Translations under genes and position numbers: made by a program
Source of the DNA: Aplectana chamaeleonis
Lineage: Eukaryota; Nematoda; Chromadorea; Rhabditida; Cosmocercidae
Length of the DNA stretch: 64,000 nt
Reading direction: 5' to 3'
NCBI GenBank assembly: GCA_029168955.1
Contig: JAPDOI010000009.1
Span: 3,501,001 to 3,565,000 of the forward strand
Shown here: piece after piece, positions 1 to 15,172 of the stretch
Numbering within the stretch: the stretch's first letter is position 1
Layout: each line of letters begins with the position of its first letter
The notes under the pieces: generated by a model
Told to the model about the DNA's origin: nothing
Database searches by the model: none
Seen by the model: the letters and a program-made list of their open reading frames with translations, nothing else

Positions 1-133
1 AAAATGCCGGCTTTCGAGGACTACGGTGGATTACGGCAGCTCAAATAAACTATACCTACCGTAACTCTCAATAATTATTAGATATTTAATTTTTATCTTA
101 ATATTCTATTATTTTAGTAATGGTGCCAACCAG

Positions 134-1140
134 GGATGTGCGTTATAACGATAACGTGTTAAAGCATCACCGTGTTGACGCGTTTTTTTTCCTAAATTTA
201 ACTATTAACGCTTAATGGAAAATTCTTGAAATCACGTTGATTTGGTTCGTTACTCAAACAATAGGTGCGGACTGACCGCTTTCCATCAAGGCCTCTGCGG
301 GCGGTACGCCGGCAAGTCGCGGACGGATCGCTGCCCATCCTGGACTCGCCGTGCGGATCGCTGACTGTCGTTGTTTCCGCGATCAGCCCGCAACCTGCCA
401 GCGGTCCGCCCGCAAGGGCTTCGATAGCCAGCGATCCGCCCGCTGAGCTATGAGATGCAGCGATCTGCCCGCAACCTGCCGGCGATCCGCCTGCCACTGT
501 TTTGACAGCCAGCGATCCGCTCGCTCAAATTTTACACGGTGAAACTTGTCAATCATTGATGAAAATTGGGGGTATGAACGGCGTTCCCTCTCACCTAACG
601 CTCACTCGGCATTTTGAGGCCGATCCTGGAAAAGGACTTCAACTCACCTTTGGAGGATCACTCAGAAGCCTTAGAATAATTTTTGGCAGCTGAGGGGATG
701 GTCCCCACGGCTAGGGGGAGGTGGTTGCGCACACGGAGACCGTGGTGGGAACCATCGGAATAACCCACATGTGGCGTCGAGGGCGGATCGCTGGCTAATG
801 GCGGGCGAATCGCTGGCTACTTGCGGGCGGATCGCTGGCTACTTGAGGGCGGATCGCTGGCTACTGGCGGGCGGATGGCGGGGGTGGATGTCGATCCGCC
901 CTCCAAAAGCCTGCGATCCGCCCGCACCTACTGTCTGAGTAATTGTAGTGGAATTATGGCGCTTATTCATTTGGGACCTCTGATGATTTATTGATTTTTG
1001 CTGTGGTCAGCAATGTTTTTTTTTAAGTTTCTAACGAAATGCAAAGTTAACGTGTTAACGCATTAACGGGTTAACACATTTTTTTTTCGAAAATTAACTA
1101 TTAACGCTTAACAAAAAAAATATTTCCATTAACCATTAAC
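134..1140. repeat. GC-rich tandem and inverted repeat block
   Basis: Four tandem copies of a unit of about 21-23 bp (core GGCGGATCGCTGGCTA) lie at about 783-880. Degenerate inverted copies (core AGCCAGCGATCCGCCCGC) lie at about 325-530 and 895-925. The block is flanked by two direct copies of an AT-rich segment rich in GTTAAC/ATTAACGCTTAA (about 150-235 and 1044-1140). The left edge carries CAGGGATGTGCG, the terminus of the hAT-like elements elsewhere in the window, but no matching right terminus is visible. It looks like a nonautonomous DNA transposon with subterminal repeats, boundaries uncertain. No gene. Confidence 0.55.
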
Positions 1141-2209
1141 ACAAGTTGGTTGGTATAACGATGCCAACTATGCAAACTTCGTTCAATGGCGTTCTTTGGG
1201 GGTGCAGCTGGGAATGTCGGACCCTGCGTTTTTTTCAAGATGAAAGGCGGTATAAAAACTTAGAAATGGTATCAATCGAGGGCCTGGAGGAACGCTCACG
1301 CCTTTGCATACGCAAAAAAAAAACGAGTCAAAGTGACTGCATTCGAGAAATTATAAGCCAGCACTCTCCGCCCACTTTACAGTTCCCGCCCCTCAACGAA
1401 AGCTCGTCCCAACTGATTGCTCGAATACGGTCAATTTGGCTCGTTTTTGACGCAAAATTATTCCCCTATTTTTTTTCGGTTTTTTTTTGTCATTTCTCCA
1501 AAATAAAAGCTGCAAGCCTTCTATTCAGGTCATAGCAGTTATATTTTTGGGCGTATTTAGTGTCTGGTGTCTACCTGATTCAAGAGTAATCCACCTCCTT
1601 CCGGCTCAAAATCTAATATTCTTAGACCAGTGCGATCTCAGGTTGTTACTGATTCATGAGGACTGGCCTAAGGAGAATAGCAGAACGAGGCCCTTCCTCA
1701 CGAATTCTTAGGCATCAATGTTCTGGAATGAGAAGCAGTGCTCTACCCAGACCATTGTTTTGACATTCATTGATTATATCTTCTGATAGTCTCATAGGCG
1801 AGACCATGAAGCCAACAAACCCTTATAGCATCTCATATATCGCCTTTAGTCTCCTTATTCATTACCGGATAATCTTCTTTGCAAGCAGACTATGCAGCAG
1901 GTCTTCATTCATCTGAGGGTTTTCGCGACATGTCTGCATATACATGTATATGTAATAATTTTTTAAAAATAATATTGTGATTTTTTTGTAGAAAAAAATA
2001 GTGGTAAATCATTCGCACATTTTCATAGGTAAACTTTAATTTAATAAATAAATGATTCCAATTAAATTCATAATTAATTTAAGTTGATGGAGTAAAGGGG
2101 AGAAAGGAAAACAAATTTTATACTAGTTGCCCTCTTCACTGAAGAGCCTCGGGGTAGCTAGGGATATGAATTGTCTGAAGATAGAGGCGAAACAATTCAT
2201 CTGTTAGAA
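1141..2209. other. AT-rich sequence without a recognised gene
   Basis: Short open frames only (up to 129 codons), none with a recognisable motif or coding-like composition. Nothing else seen. Confidence 0.5.
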
Positions 2210-2757
<548 letters not shown>

Positions 2758-3173
2758 ATTGATTAAATATTATACAAAAAACTAAAAGCATAATAATTAA
2801 TAATAATAAAGAATACATACTAACCAAATTTATATGTGAGATAGCCCCTTGAAGCGAAAGTGATCCTCTTTTTTGATGTTTCGTGCTCGTATTCCCTTTG
2901 TTGAGATTATTCTCAATTTCGTGTTCCAGTGTATAGAAAATAGTCATCGCACGAAACTAAAATGCATGTTTCAACACGTTGACAGTCCACAGTAAAGTCC
3001 GTCCGCCCAAGCTGTCGGCGTGCGTGTTTACCCACCGTGGCATAGGCATTTTTCAAACCTGTAAATCGATTGGCATTAATATAGGTCAAATATTGAGTAT
3101 CATCCCAGTCAGCTGTCTACAGCCGTGTGGAGGCATCTACGATAAAAGCCTCCGCAACGGCCGCGCGATACGC
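2758..3173. other. No recognised gene
   Basis: Mixed-composition spacer between the AAT array and the hAT-like element. Nothing supported. Confidence 0.5.
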
Positions 3174-3421
3174 ATGCCGACCAGGGATGAGCGGAATACA
3201 AATCTGGATTTTCGGAAAGCGGAACTCCAAGCAGATTTGAAAATTCGGAAATCAAAACAAGTTTTGAACTTTCGAAAATAGGTAAGCCGAATTCCGAGGT
3301 CAAAAAAAACTGCAGAAATCGGAAAGCTTAAAAAAGCATACATGCTGCTTACATCAAAAAATAAGTATGGAGAAACGGGTGTGGCAGCGCGTGCCGCGCG
3401 GGCGTGGCGTCAGGCCATTCA

Positions 3422-3699
3422 TAGGCGTCATTTATACTTCCGCCACCGCGGCGCGGTGAAGTGCAATCCTATAAGGGACCAAATAGAGTCCCGCCGCTGA
3501 AAGGCGCGGCAGCATGCAATGGAGGACAATCGGTCGTGCGGCGCCTCGTGATCGATACTCCTCCGTTGCATGCTGCTGCGCCTTTCAGCGACGGGGCTCT
3601 ATTTGACCCCTAATATCGATCATGCCGCGTCGAGTGATCAATATCGATGAAACACACTGAGCCGCGCCGCTCGACGGCAGAACTATAAACGACATCATA
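3422..3699. mobile_element. M2 MITE, interrupted copy
   Basis: Termini GGCGTCATTTATACTTCCGC (left) and ACTATAAACGACATCA (right) are inverted and match the other M2 copies (14.1, 24.3, 35.7, 39.9 kb). The inner palindrome (GTGCAATCCTATAA ... ATCGATC) is split by the element at 3474-3610. It lies inside the hAT-like element 3174-3931, so this is the middle layer of three nested insertions. Confidence 0.75.
3474..3610. mobile_element. Palindromic TA-flanked MITE nested in M2
   Basis: Inverted repeat of about 60 bp per arm: AGGGACCAAATAGAG at the left, CTCTATTTGACCCC at the right, with GGCGCGGCAGCATGCAA and its complement inside. TA dinucleotides flank it (3472-3473 and 3611-3612). Removing the element plus one TA restores CAATCCTATAATATCGATC, which matches uninterrupted M2 copies, so the borders are well supported. 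The TA duplication suggests mobilisation by a Tc1/mariner-type transposase. Confidence 0.8.
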
Positions 3700-3931
3700 A
3701 ACCAACGTCACGCCCTCACGTTACGCGGAGGTGTTGAGGAGTGTGAATAGCGTCCAGCGACTAACAATTTACAAAGTTTCAATTGCGCAATTCTTGACTC
3801 TGCAGATGCAGATTATGATTATTTCCGCATTTTTTTCCGATTTCCGCACCCATTTTTTTGGAATCAGAATTCCGAGGCCTGAAAACCTAAGGGAATCGGA
3901 AATGGGAACATCATTGATCCCTGATGCCGAC

Positions 3932-5083
3932 CGCGTGCGCGGACAGTTTTATTTGGATAGACTTTAGTCATGCGTGGGTCGCAACCTATCAAATTATGGA
4001 TTCCATGCAGAAGGAAAGACATCTCACACATACGGAATGCTATCTAATTCACCTTGAAAAGTGGGCGGGGCTTGGGATCACCGCGCAAAATGTAAGGAAA
4101 AGTGGGCGGGGCCAACTGTCAAAAACTCACGCCTAACAAGGTTCCTTGATGGGGTTATTAGTGCTAGACAACTACCAGAATTTCTGAGGTTAACTTTTTG
4201 TTTTGCTGCCTTATTTCCAAAGTCGAATGCTAATGGTGGGAGGCGTGCGATGAGCTCGTTGTCATTAAGCCTAATGGAAGAGGAAAAAGTGGCATTCTGC
4301 AACAAAAGGGCAGCACGCGGTCTGGGTTTGCACAGAATTGTCTGATGAAGCCCTCGAGCTCTCTTTTTTTTCGTAAAGTTTTGTCGAGAAGTGCACAGTT
4401 TTCGTATTTTTTGTGGTTGTAAAAGCCCTTTTCTGGTCTTCAGATGGTAAGTTTTTACATTTAGTGTTGAATTCTGGACGCCAATATATGTATAGTCGTA
4501 TCCGCGGTTCATCGCCGAGCTGCAGACAGCGCGAGCGGTCGCGTTGCGGCACGTATGATCCAATCTCCTTGAGATGGACAAGGCACCATAGAGATCTCTC
4601 CCTTTAAACTTACTTGACGCTTGTTGCGGTGCGACCGCCGCGCACTATGACTGCACCTGCTTTAGGAGTAGTGCCGCGGCTGCTCCGCGATAGTGCCGCT
4701 TAGGCGCCTTTATGCAATTTAGAAAGTTTAGTATCCCAAGCTCTTCCTCCGGTGCAACGCTTTCAAATGAAGTATTGTGCTTATATACATAGAATGAAAC
4801 AGTGATTTCCAGCAGCTAAAAAGTCAAATTTTCAAATGTCATTTATTTTTTTATCTTATTTAAACACTAATTGTGTAAAAAATACGGATAATAATACAAG
4901 GGACATAAAAATCACTAAAGTCGTAAAGATACGACTTCACATGGACTTGGCTGAAATTAATTTTAAATAGGCTATTATTATGAAAATATGGCAGTGTAAA
5001 AATACTTGAAAAATACAATATTTTAAAACTTAATTTTATTAGCTAATTCTCGAGCTTCGGTCACCAAATCGTTATTTCAAATA

Positions 5084-5084
<1 letters not shown>
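3932..5084. other. No recognised gene
   Basis: Short frames on both strands at 4.06-4.61 kb lack recognisable motifs. An 18-base stretch at 4534-4552 (AGCGGTCGCGTTGCGGCA) is shared with the 5' flank of the tRNA-Trp gene at 18.17 kb, but no tRNA fold follows here. Confidence 0.4.
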
Positions 5085-5116
<32 letters not shown>

Positions 5117-5145
5117 TATTATTATTATTATTATTATTATTTTTA

Positions 5146-5241
<96 letters not shown>

Positions 5242-5286
5242 GTATTAGTATTATCATTATTATTATTTTAATATTATTATTATTTT
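5085..5286. repeat. (AAT)n / (ATT)n microsatellite
   Basis: Begins as AAT on the plus strand (5085-5115) and switches to ATT from about 5116, so the two halves are complementary and can pair as a hairpin. Confidence 0.95.
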
Positions 5287-5380
5287 ATTAACATAAAGTC
5301 ATCCTACCAACTCGTGCGTGCTACAGACGAACGTTCAACACATTGTTCTGATGCCGAGGTTTATCGAGAGTCGAACTTGG

Positions 5381-5382
5381 AG

Positions 5383-5474
<92 letters not shown>

Positions 5475-5475
5475 C
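5381..5475. repeat. (ATT)n microsatellite
   Basis: About 30 near-perfect ATT units. A short ATT run follows at 5520-5541. Confidence 0.95.
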
Positions 5476-5541
5476 AAAACAAATAAAATAAATAGATTTT
5501 TATTATTATTATTTTTTTAATTTTTTATTATTATTATTATA

Positions 5542-6511
5542 AATACAGAAATATAAGAATCTAGAAAAATCATTATCAATAATTCTTTTCTATTAACAAT
5601 TTTCCCAGCTCGGATCACTGAATTGAAATAAAATAAATGTGTTCTCGGAGTCTTTTTTTTCTACGAGTAATTCCTGACAATTCATATGTTGATTTTTTAA
5701 AATTTTGATCGGGTAAATTACCGATTTTTTTTGGAGACTTCGAATCAACGAGGAAGTCGAAAATAGATTTTAATTCAAAATTCGAATCACTTCTTGGCAG
5801 GTCTTTGAATGAATTATTTAATCAAATGTCACTATTTTGAAATTTAAAATGCATGATAATGTAGGTCGAATAGATGTTTAACAGTTTTCGACTTGATGAA
5901 TAAATGGAGAATTGAGTTTTCTGGAAATCGATTGTATGACCAACTCAAGTATTTTTTCTGAGTCTTAGGAAAATTCAATTTAAGCAATTATGTTTTTTAA
6001 AGTTTCGAATCGGTGGAAAAGTGTGGATATGGTTTCTTTTAGTTATCAGGGAGAGGGCCAACGCGCGTGATTGGACGGAACAAGGAGTTTCCCCGCCTCT
6101 CTTAGGGCTGGAAAACCTTACGACTACAGCCCTATAACCCCATAGCAAATCTTAGAGTCTTCCAATGGATCGAGTTATTACTTCGGTAATTTGTTCGAAA
6201 TTATCGATGAATCCATTACGGATTTTTTTCTGGGGCAGTTGAATCAAGGAGTAAATCGAATATTGATCTACTGAAAAAAAATTCTTGAAGTTTTTGGATA
6301 AATTTTGTATTCAACTGCTTTTTTTTTGTTTGAGTTTTTGAGAGAGCGAACCAAACAAGTATTGATTCCCTAAAGTTTCTAAGATAAGTACACCCGAAAT
6401 ATTGTTGCTCTGATCTTTGCGAAGTATTGAATTGATTATTGATTTTTTGGAGTTTTCGCCAGCACGAATAATAGGTATCTTGCGCATTCATATCATAACT
6501 TGCTAGGAAAG
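5542..6511. other. AT-rich sequence without a recognised gene
   Basis: Repeated use of AATTCGAATC/GGAAATCG-type words suggests old repeat sequence. No coding feature. Confidence 0.45.
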
Positions 6512-10141
<3,630 letters not shown>

Positions 10142-10899
10142 GTAGATTGATTAAATATCATTCAAGTAAACAAAAACATAATAATTAATTATGATAATAA
10201 ACTTACTATCCAAATTATAACCTTTACACCATCATCTTCCGTAGAATGTTTTTGCTTATCCGAGTTTCCTTAAAGGTTTTCTTGAAAGATTTGAACTTTT
10301 TTCTATGAAGTACTCGATTACCCATGAAAAACGAATTTGCACCGTTTTAGGCGCTTGAACGGTGAAATTAATTGGATTTTTAGGTTATTAGAATGAACGC
10401 GTTATTGAGAAATTTTGCTTCTTCTTACAAATCGAGTCAACTTCTGAGAATTATTTCTGTTAGAAATCACTGAAAATCTTTAGAAGAATGGCTACTTGCT
10501 AGGGCTCCTTTCTCTAAATGGAGGGGTCGAGAAATGAAATTCACACCTTTTTTGAATCTATGAAATACTTGTGTTCTTATTCATTGAGATTTTTGGTGTA
10601 CTGGAATCTTTTAAATGATTTCAAGGTTTCAAAGTGGTAGAAATACATATAAATGTGAAGACTGTGAAGGTGACTTGTGAAGTTCTACAGGTAAATGTGT
10701 AAAATTTGTGCTACTTCTATAGATGGAAGCGCGACGTCGCTTGCCGCAGTGCGAAGCCGCATTGGTGTTCTCGCGGCAAAAGGTAGGGACACTAAACCAG
10801 AGCCGCAAAAAGGGTAATAAATCGGTTTCGTGCCCCTGCATGGCCTACTATGTACACATATTGAAACATTCCGTTTTTCTATAAAATTCATATCTCTGA
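10142..10899. other. AT-rich sequence without a recognised gene
   Basis: No coding or repeat feature recognised. Confidence 0.45.
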
Positions 10900-11155
10900 C
10901 TCTGAGCGTTTTGGCCGATAAATAGCCGCGAAACAGCCGAGAAATGCCTGCTTGCCGCGTAATAGCCGCTAAATAGCCGCCAAACAATGCTCGCCGCGAA
11001 ATAGCCGAGAAATAGCCGCTAAATAATGCTCGCCGCAAAATAACCGCCGAATAATGCTCGCCCCGAAATAGTCGCGAAATAGCCGAGAAATAATTCTCTC
11101 CAGGCAGATATACGAAGCATTCCAGAGGCATAATTCAGATGCCAGCACCTCCGTC

Positions 11156-11177
11156 GGTTTAATTACCCACGTTTGAG
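11156..11177 (+). other. SL1-like 22-mer, 21 of 22 positions
   Basis: Matches the nematode SL1 spliced leader at 21 of 22 positions (C for A at position 15). It is followed at once by GTAC, that is GAG|GT, as at the SL1 donor site. The downstream sequence does not resemble the rest of an SL RNA. SL1 is recalled from general knowledge; no alignment was run. Confidence 0.75.
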
Positions 11178-11282
11178 GTACTTGGACCTCGTTCAGCCTC
11201 TGCAGGCCCCGCCCAAGCGCCGGCGGCCCCAGATGGTGGCTAGGCGAGCCGGCCACGGCTGCGTATTGGCCAATTTTTTTTA

Positions 11283-11489
11283 CAGGCCATAAAACGGCCA
11301 ATGTCTCACCGTCGACTGCGTACCACGCGCTGCGCGACCGCACGCGCGTCGGAAGCGAACGAGTTTCGGCCGCCGCGCGGCGGCCGAAACGTCGCGCGGC
11401 GGCCAAAACTCGTTCGCTTCCGACGAGCGTGCGGTCGCGCAGCGCGTGGTACGCAGTCGACGGTGAGACATTGGCCGTTTTATGGCCTG
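11283..11489. mobile_element. 207-bp near-perfect palindromic MITE in M1 copy 1
   Basis: Arms of about 100 bp start CAGGCCATAAAACGGCC and end GGCCGTTTTATGGCCTG, GC-rich in the centre (CGGCCGCCGCGCGGCGG). TA flanks both sides (11281-11282, 11490-11491). M1 copy 2 has the uninterrupted sequence GGCCAATTTTTTTACTTCTGAG at 12590-12610, so the borders and the TA duplication are directly visible. The same peptide is open on both strands only because of the palindrome. Confidence 0.85.
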
Positions 11490-11658
11490 TACTTCTGAGT
11501 ATTTCTCGGTTATGTCTCGGCTATTTCTCGGCTGCTTCTTGTCCGTTCAGTGAAAAACCGAGGAATAGCCGCGAAATAGCCGGGAAATAGCCCACCAGGA
11601 GCCGCTGCGGAGCCTGGTGGGCTATGTATTGGCTATTTCGCGGCCAAAACTCTCAGAG

Positions 11659-12239
11659 GATGTGGTTAAACATCTATAAATGCATAACAACATACCCACA
11701 GGGGGTGAAACAACCCTATGGATCAGAGCGTGCAATTCCCGTCCGATGATTGAATCTGACGAGTTTTTGTGTAATTAGTTCTTAATGGGGTAGTTGTCCT
11801 AAATGAGAGTTGTAGTGTCAAGCCCAGCCCATTGGCGGAAGTAGGATTATCTAGTTTTTTTTTTTTTTTGGGGGAGGGCGACATTGGTAATCGGGGCGAG
11901 TTTGTTCTCAGCTCGAGCTTGTTGTGCCGTTGGACGTGTCTATGTATGCCGGGCATTGTGTGAGCTCTTCCTGATGTCGCTACGCGAATTTTCGTCTCTC
12001 GTCTGCAGAAAATCAGTAAATAATCTAGCAGTATGAAGTTCGATAGAAGGGTTTCTATTATTTATTGCGGATTTTACCATCCCTCATGCATTTCTTCTAC
12101 ATTTTATATGACTCAAAAACCTGACTTGCTCTCTTTCCGCACGCTGCAAGATATTGGCTATGTAAGGGCCTGAAAAATCCATAATGAAGTGGGTTCAAGT
12201 AATTTTTTTTAATATGACAGAAAGAGGAAGCGTGTCGGA
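11659..12239. other. No recognised gene
   Basis: Spacer between two M1 copies. Nothing supported. Confidence 0.45.
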
Positions 12240-12826
12240 TGACTGTGAATGTTTTGGCCGAGGAATAGCTGCGAAATGCCTGCTTGCCGCGTAATAGCCG
12301 CGAAATGGTCGCCAAATAATGCTCACCGCGAAATGACCGTGGAGTAGCCGAAAAATAGCCGATAAATAATACTGGCCGTCAAATAACCGCCAAATAATGC
12401 TCGCCGCGAAATAGCCGCGAGTTAGCCGAGAAATAATGCTCTCTAGGTAGGTATACGGCGCATTCCAGAGGCATGATTCAGATGTCAACACCTCCATCGG
12501 TTCAGCTGCCCAAGTTTGGGGTACTTGGACGTTGTTCAGCCTCTGGCGGCCCAGATGGTGGCTAGGCGAGCCGGCCACGGCTGCGTATTGGCCAATTTTT
12601 TTACTTCTGAGTATTTCTCGGTTATGTCTCGGCGAGCCGGCGACGGTTGCGTCTTCGTTGCCTTTGATTATTTCTCATTATTTCTCCGTTATATATCCTA
12701 TATTTCTCGGCTACTTCTTGTCCGTTCCGGGAAACGCCGGGAACTAGCCGCGGAATAACCGAGAAGTAGCCCACCAGGAGGTGCTGCGCAGCCTAGTGGG
12801 CTATTTCTCGGCCAAAACTGTCAAAG
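12240..12826 (+). mobile_element. M1 MITE (copy 2)
   Basis: Same order as copy 1: GAAATAGCC array, GCATTCCAGAGGCATGATTC, SL1-like segment, GGTGGCTAGGCGAGCCGG, TATTTCTCGG array, terminal stem. The ends are more diverged (ACTGTGAATGTTTTGGCC, GGCCAAAACTGTCAAAG). It carries the empty site for the palindrome found in copy 1. Confidence 0.78.
12499..12520 (+). other. SL1-like 22-mer, diverged (17 of 22)
   Basis: Homologous position to 11156-11177 inside M1 copy 2; CCCAAGTTTG is retained and GGTAC follows. Confidence 0.55.
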
Positions 12827-14087
12827 GAGCGGCACTGCTGTAGATTTTCTGAACCAACGCCTAAGGTTCAACACATGATTTTTTTCTGGAAATCACCAAA
12901 CCAAAAAACTTTAACGTATAAGGAATTAATTTCTAAAAAAAAACTGAAAGTTGTTAGCACAATCGCCATTTTTAAAAGATTTTCAATTCTTTTTTCTGAA
13001 CATCTTGGGAGGCAAACTACATGGAGATGACTCACATTTTTGGTGAGCTGTATTTTGATGAGTAACTCTGCTCCATTTTCGAAATCTCATTTCCACGAAC
13101 ATCTAGAACTCCTGATTTTTTTTCGGATAATGTCTGCACGCTGATATTAATTTTAGATTCCTATGACATTATTCGGTTCTTGTTTTTCGGGACATGAAAA
13201 CAAGAAGTTCCACTTGGACGAAATGCGTGATCGGAGGGAGGATCGTTCAATAAAATCGAGATTTTGCCCTGAACTTCTATGTAGGACTATTTTCCAACTT
13301 CGCGAATTCATAATATTATCAATTTGAGGCTATAATATTGAAATATCTTTTTATTGTACAATTAATTATTATAAAATTACATTTTGTTGCTTTTGTTCCA
13401 ATGTCCTCAACCAGGTAAGTACATATATAAAAACTTTCAGATACAGAAAAATTCAAAACAGTAATATGGTAATAAAAAAAATGTTATCTAACAGTCAATA
13501 TACAATATTGCGGCCTGTGTTCCTTTGCAAAACCTCTATAGGAAGTCTGTCAGAAAACAGCTGATCATAGACATGAAGCAAATAGGATGGGGAAATTGGC
13601 TTCACTATATAACTCTCGGATAATGCAAGGCAACGCGGAGCCCTGCCGTTTGAATGTAGACATTTCGCATCATCAGAGATTCATATTTATCATTTACATA
13701 CATATAGTATCAGTTGGATGTTCATTTTCGACTCAATAAAATGAATTTAAATTAATCACTTCAAAAAATCTTATTATTATTGTCAAATTTAGGTTTCCTT
13801 GTTTGAAGCTGATTATTCGAAATATTTTCTATTAAATTGATGTCTATGCTCTCCCTTTTATTTTTGATCGACCGAATTCAAAAAAAGATTGCGTTCAGTT
13901 ACTTTACGACAGAAAAAACCTTTTGAAATCGTTCCACAACCTGATATAAATTTCAATTGATGTTCTTGTGCTAAGAATTTAACTATCCAAATCCTGTTTG
14001 ATATTTTTCGTTGCCCTTGAATGTTTTTTTCAACGTGCAAGGGGGTTTTTAGAGCTCCGCCGCGGCGCGGCGCGATTTCATGCTTGA
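12827..14087. other. AT-rich sequence without a recognised gene
   Basis: No motif, repeat family or coding frame recognised. A GC-rich patch (CCGCCGCGGCGCGGCGCG) at about 14058 may be a fragment of an M2 element. Confidence 0.45.
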
Positions 14088-14089
14088 TA

Positions 14090-14226
14090 GGGGTCGTTTA
14101 TACTTCCGCCGCCGAGCGGCGCGGCGTAGTGCATTTCTATAATTTAGATCGCGCGGCGCGGCACGCTCGATATGGTGGAATTGAACTTCTCCGCGCCGCT
14201 CGATTGTGGAAGTGTAAACGACCCCA
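14090..14226. mobile_element. M2 MITE
   Basis: Starts GGGGTCGTTTATACTTCCGC and ends GAAGTGTAAACGACCCCA as an inverted repeat, with TA at both sides (14088-14089, 14227-14228). The interior has GTGCATTTCTATAAT and GCGCGGCGC palindromic parts. No coding capacity. Confidence 0.82.
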
Positions 14227-14695
14227 TATGCGAATGGACGAGCGACGCGTGATCGAAGAGTGAGAAAATTGGGTTTTCTTCGGAATTACGATCTCTGAAA
14301 TTCAATCGTTTTGGCGTTTTGAATTCTGATTTCTAGACTGGAGAAAATGTACGCTTCTTCTGTCAAAAAGAGTTGTTTCTATGTACCTACGTGATGCAGC
14401 TCAGTCACTCTCAAGTTTGGTTATTTCCAGTAAACTCATTTATTCATACTCAGGTAGAAGGCTATCTGCTGACATTTTCATCCATAGCAAGTGCCATCAA
14501 AGTTCTTCCCTCACACTAGGAAAACATTCTAAATGCATTTGCCGTCACCAAAGGGCATTCGATGAAGCCAGTTAAGTATTCACATTATATTAGCGATTCC
14601 CTCAGAGAGGAAGCCCTTGGCGTTTTTCCCGATGGAAGTCGACATTTTCACTGGTGGGACTTCTTCACTCCGATCATAGCAATTTGCCTCTCATT
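14227..14695. other. No recognised gene
   Basis: Short frames only. Confidence 0.4.
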
Positions 14696-15172
14696 GGGCA
14701 GTTTTTACGGTATGTCTTGTTTTTTTTGTGTTTTTAGTGTTAAACACTACGCTTTCAAATGCTGGAGGGGATAGAATCGAAGAAAGCAGCTAAAACAGGC
14801 TAGAAATCGATGAAAGCGGCCGCGAAGGGAAGATTTCGTTAGCCCAGTACGCCTGATTGGCCCGCCCCGCCTTCCGTTCTGACGCGCTTGTGACGCTGCG
14901 GACGTTTTTAAAGGCAAATTGCCAAGCAACTCCGCCACGTCCAGCCTGATCGATTCGCGCACATTTTGCCACTAGCGCGCTCTTGCGGAAACTAGCAGGG
15001 TGCGTAAACTCGTCCGCGCCCTGAACCTGTACGCACGTAAGAAACTGCAATTTTTAGCTTTTTCTGAACGTTTTTCTTCGCTGTTTCTGCCCTATCCGAT
15101 AGCTCACGACCAAACAACCTTAATTTTGAGTTTAACTCGAACATGAGGTCCATCTTGGACACTGCCTTTAGA
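14696..15172 (+). mobile_element. M3 MITE
   Basis: Shares with the copies at 30.2 and 47.5 kb the order: degenerate left end (GGGCAGTTTTTACGGT), AGATGCTGGAGGGGATAG-like word, GTTAGCCCAGTAC, GCCCGCCCCGCC, TTGCCAAGCAACTCCGCC, GATCGATTCGCGCACATTTT, right end GGACACTGCCTTTA. No transposase frame. Confidence 0.68.

Larger units (their letters stand above)
3174..3931. mobile_element. hAT-like nonautonomous element with 8-bp target duplication
   Basis: An identical 8-mer ATGCCGAC flanks the unit at 3174-3181 and 3924-3931. The enclosed sequence starts CAGGGATGAGCGGAA (3182) and ends GATCCCTG (3923), an inverted terminal repeat. An 8-bp duplication and CAGGG termini are typical of hAT elements. There is no transposase frame, so it is nonautonomous. 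Its interior holds GGAAATC/GAATTCCG-type subrepeats and a nested M2 element. Confidence 0.7.
10900..11658 (+). mobile_element. M1 MITE with SL1-like segment (copy 1)
   Basis: Termini CTCTGAGCGTTTTGGCC and GGCCAAAACTCTCAGAG are inverted repeats. The left third is an array of GAAATAGCC/AAATAATGC words. The middle holds GCATTCCAGAGGC, the SL1-like 22-mer and GGACCTCGTTCAGCC. The right third holds TATTTCTCGG words (the complement of the left array) and a stem CCACCAGGAGCC / GGCTCCGCAG-GCCTGGTGG just inside the end. There is no transposase frame. It is lengthened by a 207-bp palindromic insertion at 11283-11489. Confidence 0.8.

Noticed and set aside
4534..4552. Possible second tRNA at 4.5 kb
   Set aside because: Only the 18-base flank is shared with the tRNA-Trp locus; no arms, A box or B box follow.
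4078..4581. 167-codon minus-strand frame
   Set aside because: No recognisable motif, no splice context, composition like the surroundings.
10900..11280. GAAATAGCC array as a CRISPR-like repeat
   Set aside because: Units are contiguous with no spacers, and belong to a eukaryotic MITE.
11156..11300. M1 as a complete SL RNA gene
   Set aside because: The U-run AATTTTTTT near 11272 lacks the G expected of an Sm site, is about 95 bases away, and is missing from copies 3 and 4; the body does not match SL RNA.
11280..11498. Two nearly identical 63-65-codon proteins on opposite strands
   Set aside because: Caused by the 207-bp palindrome reading the same on both strands.
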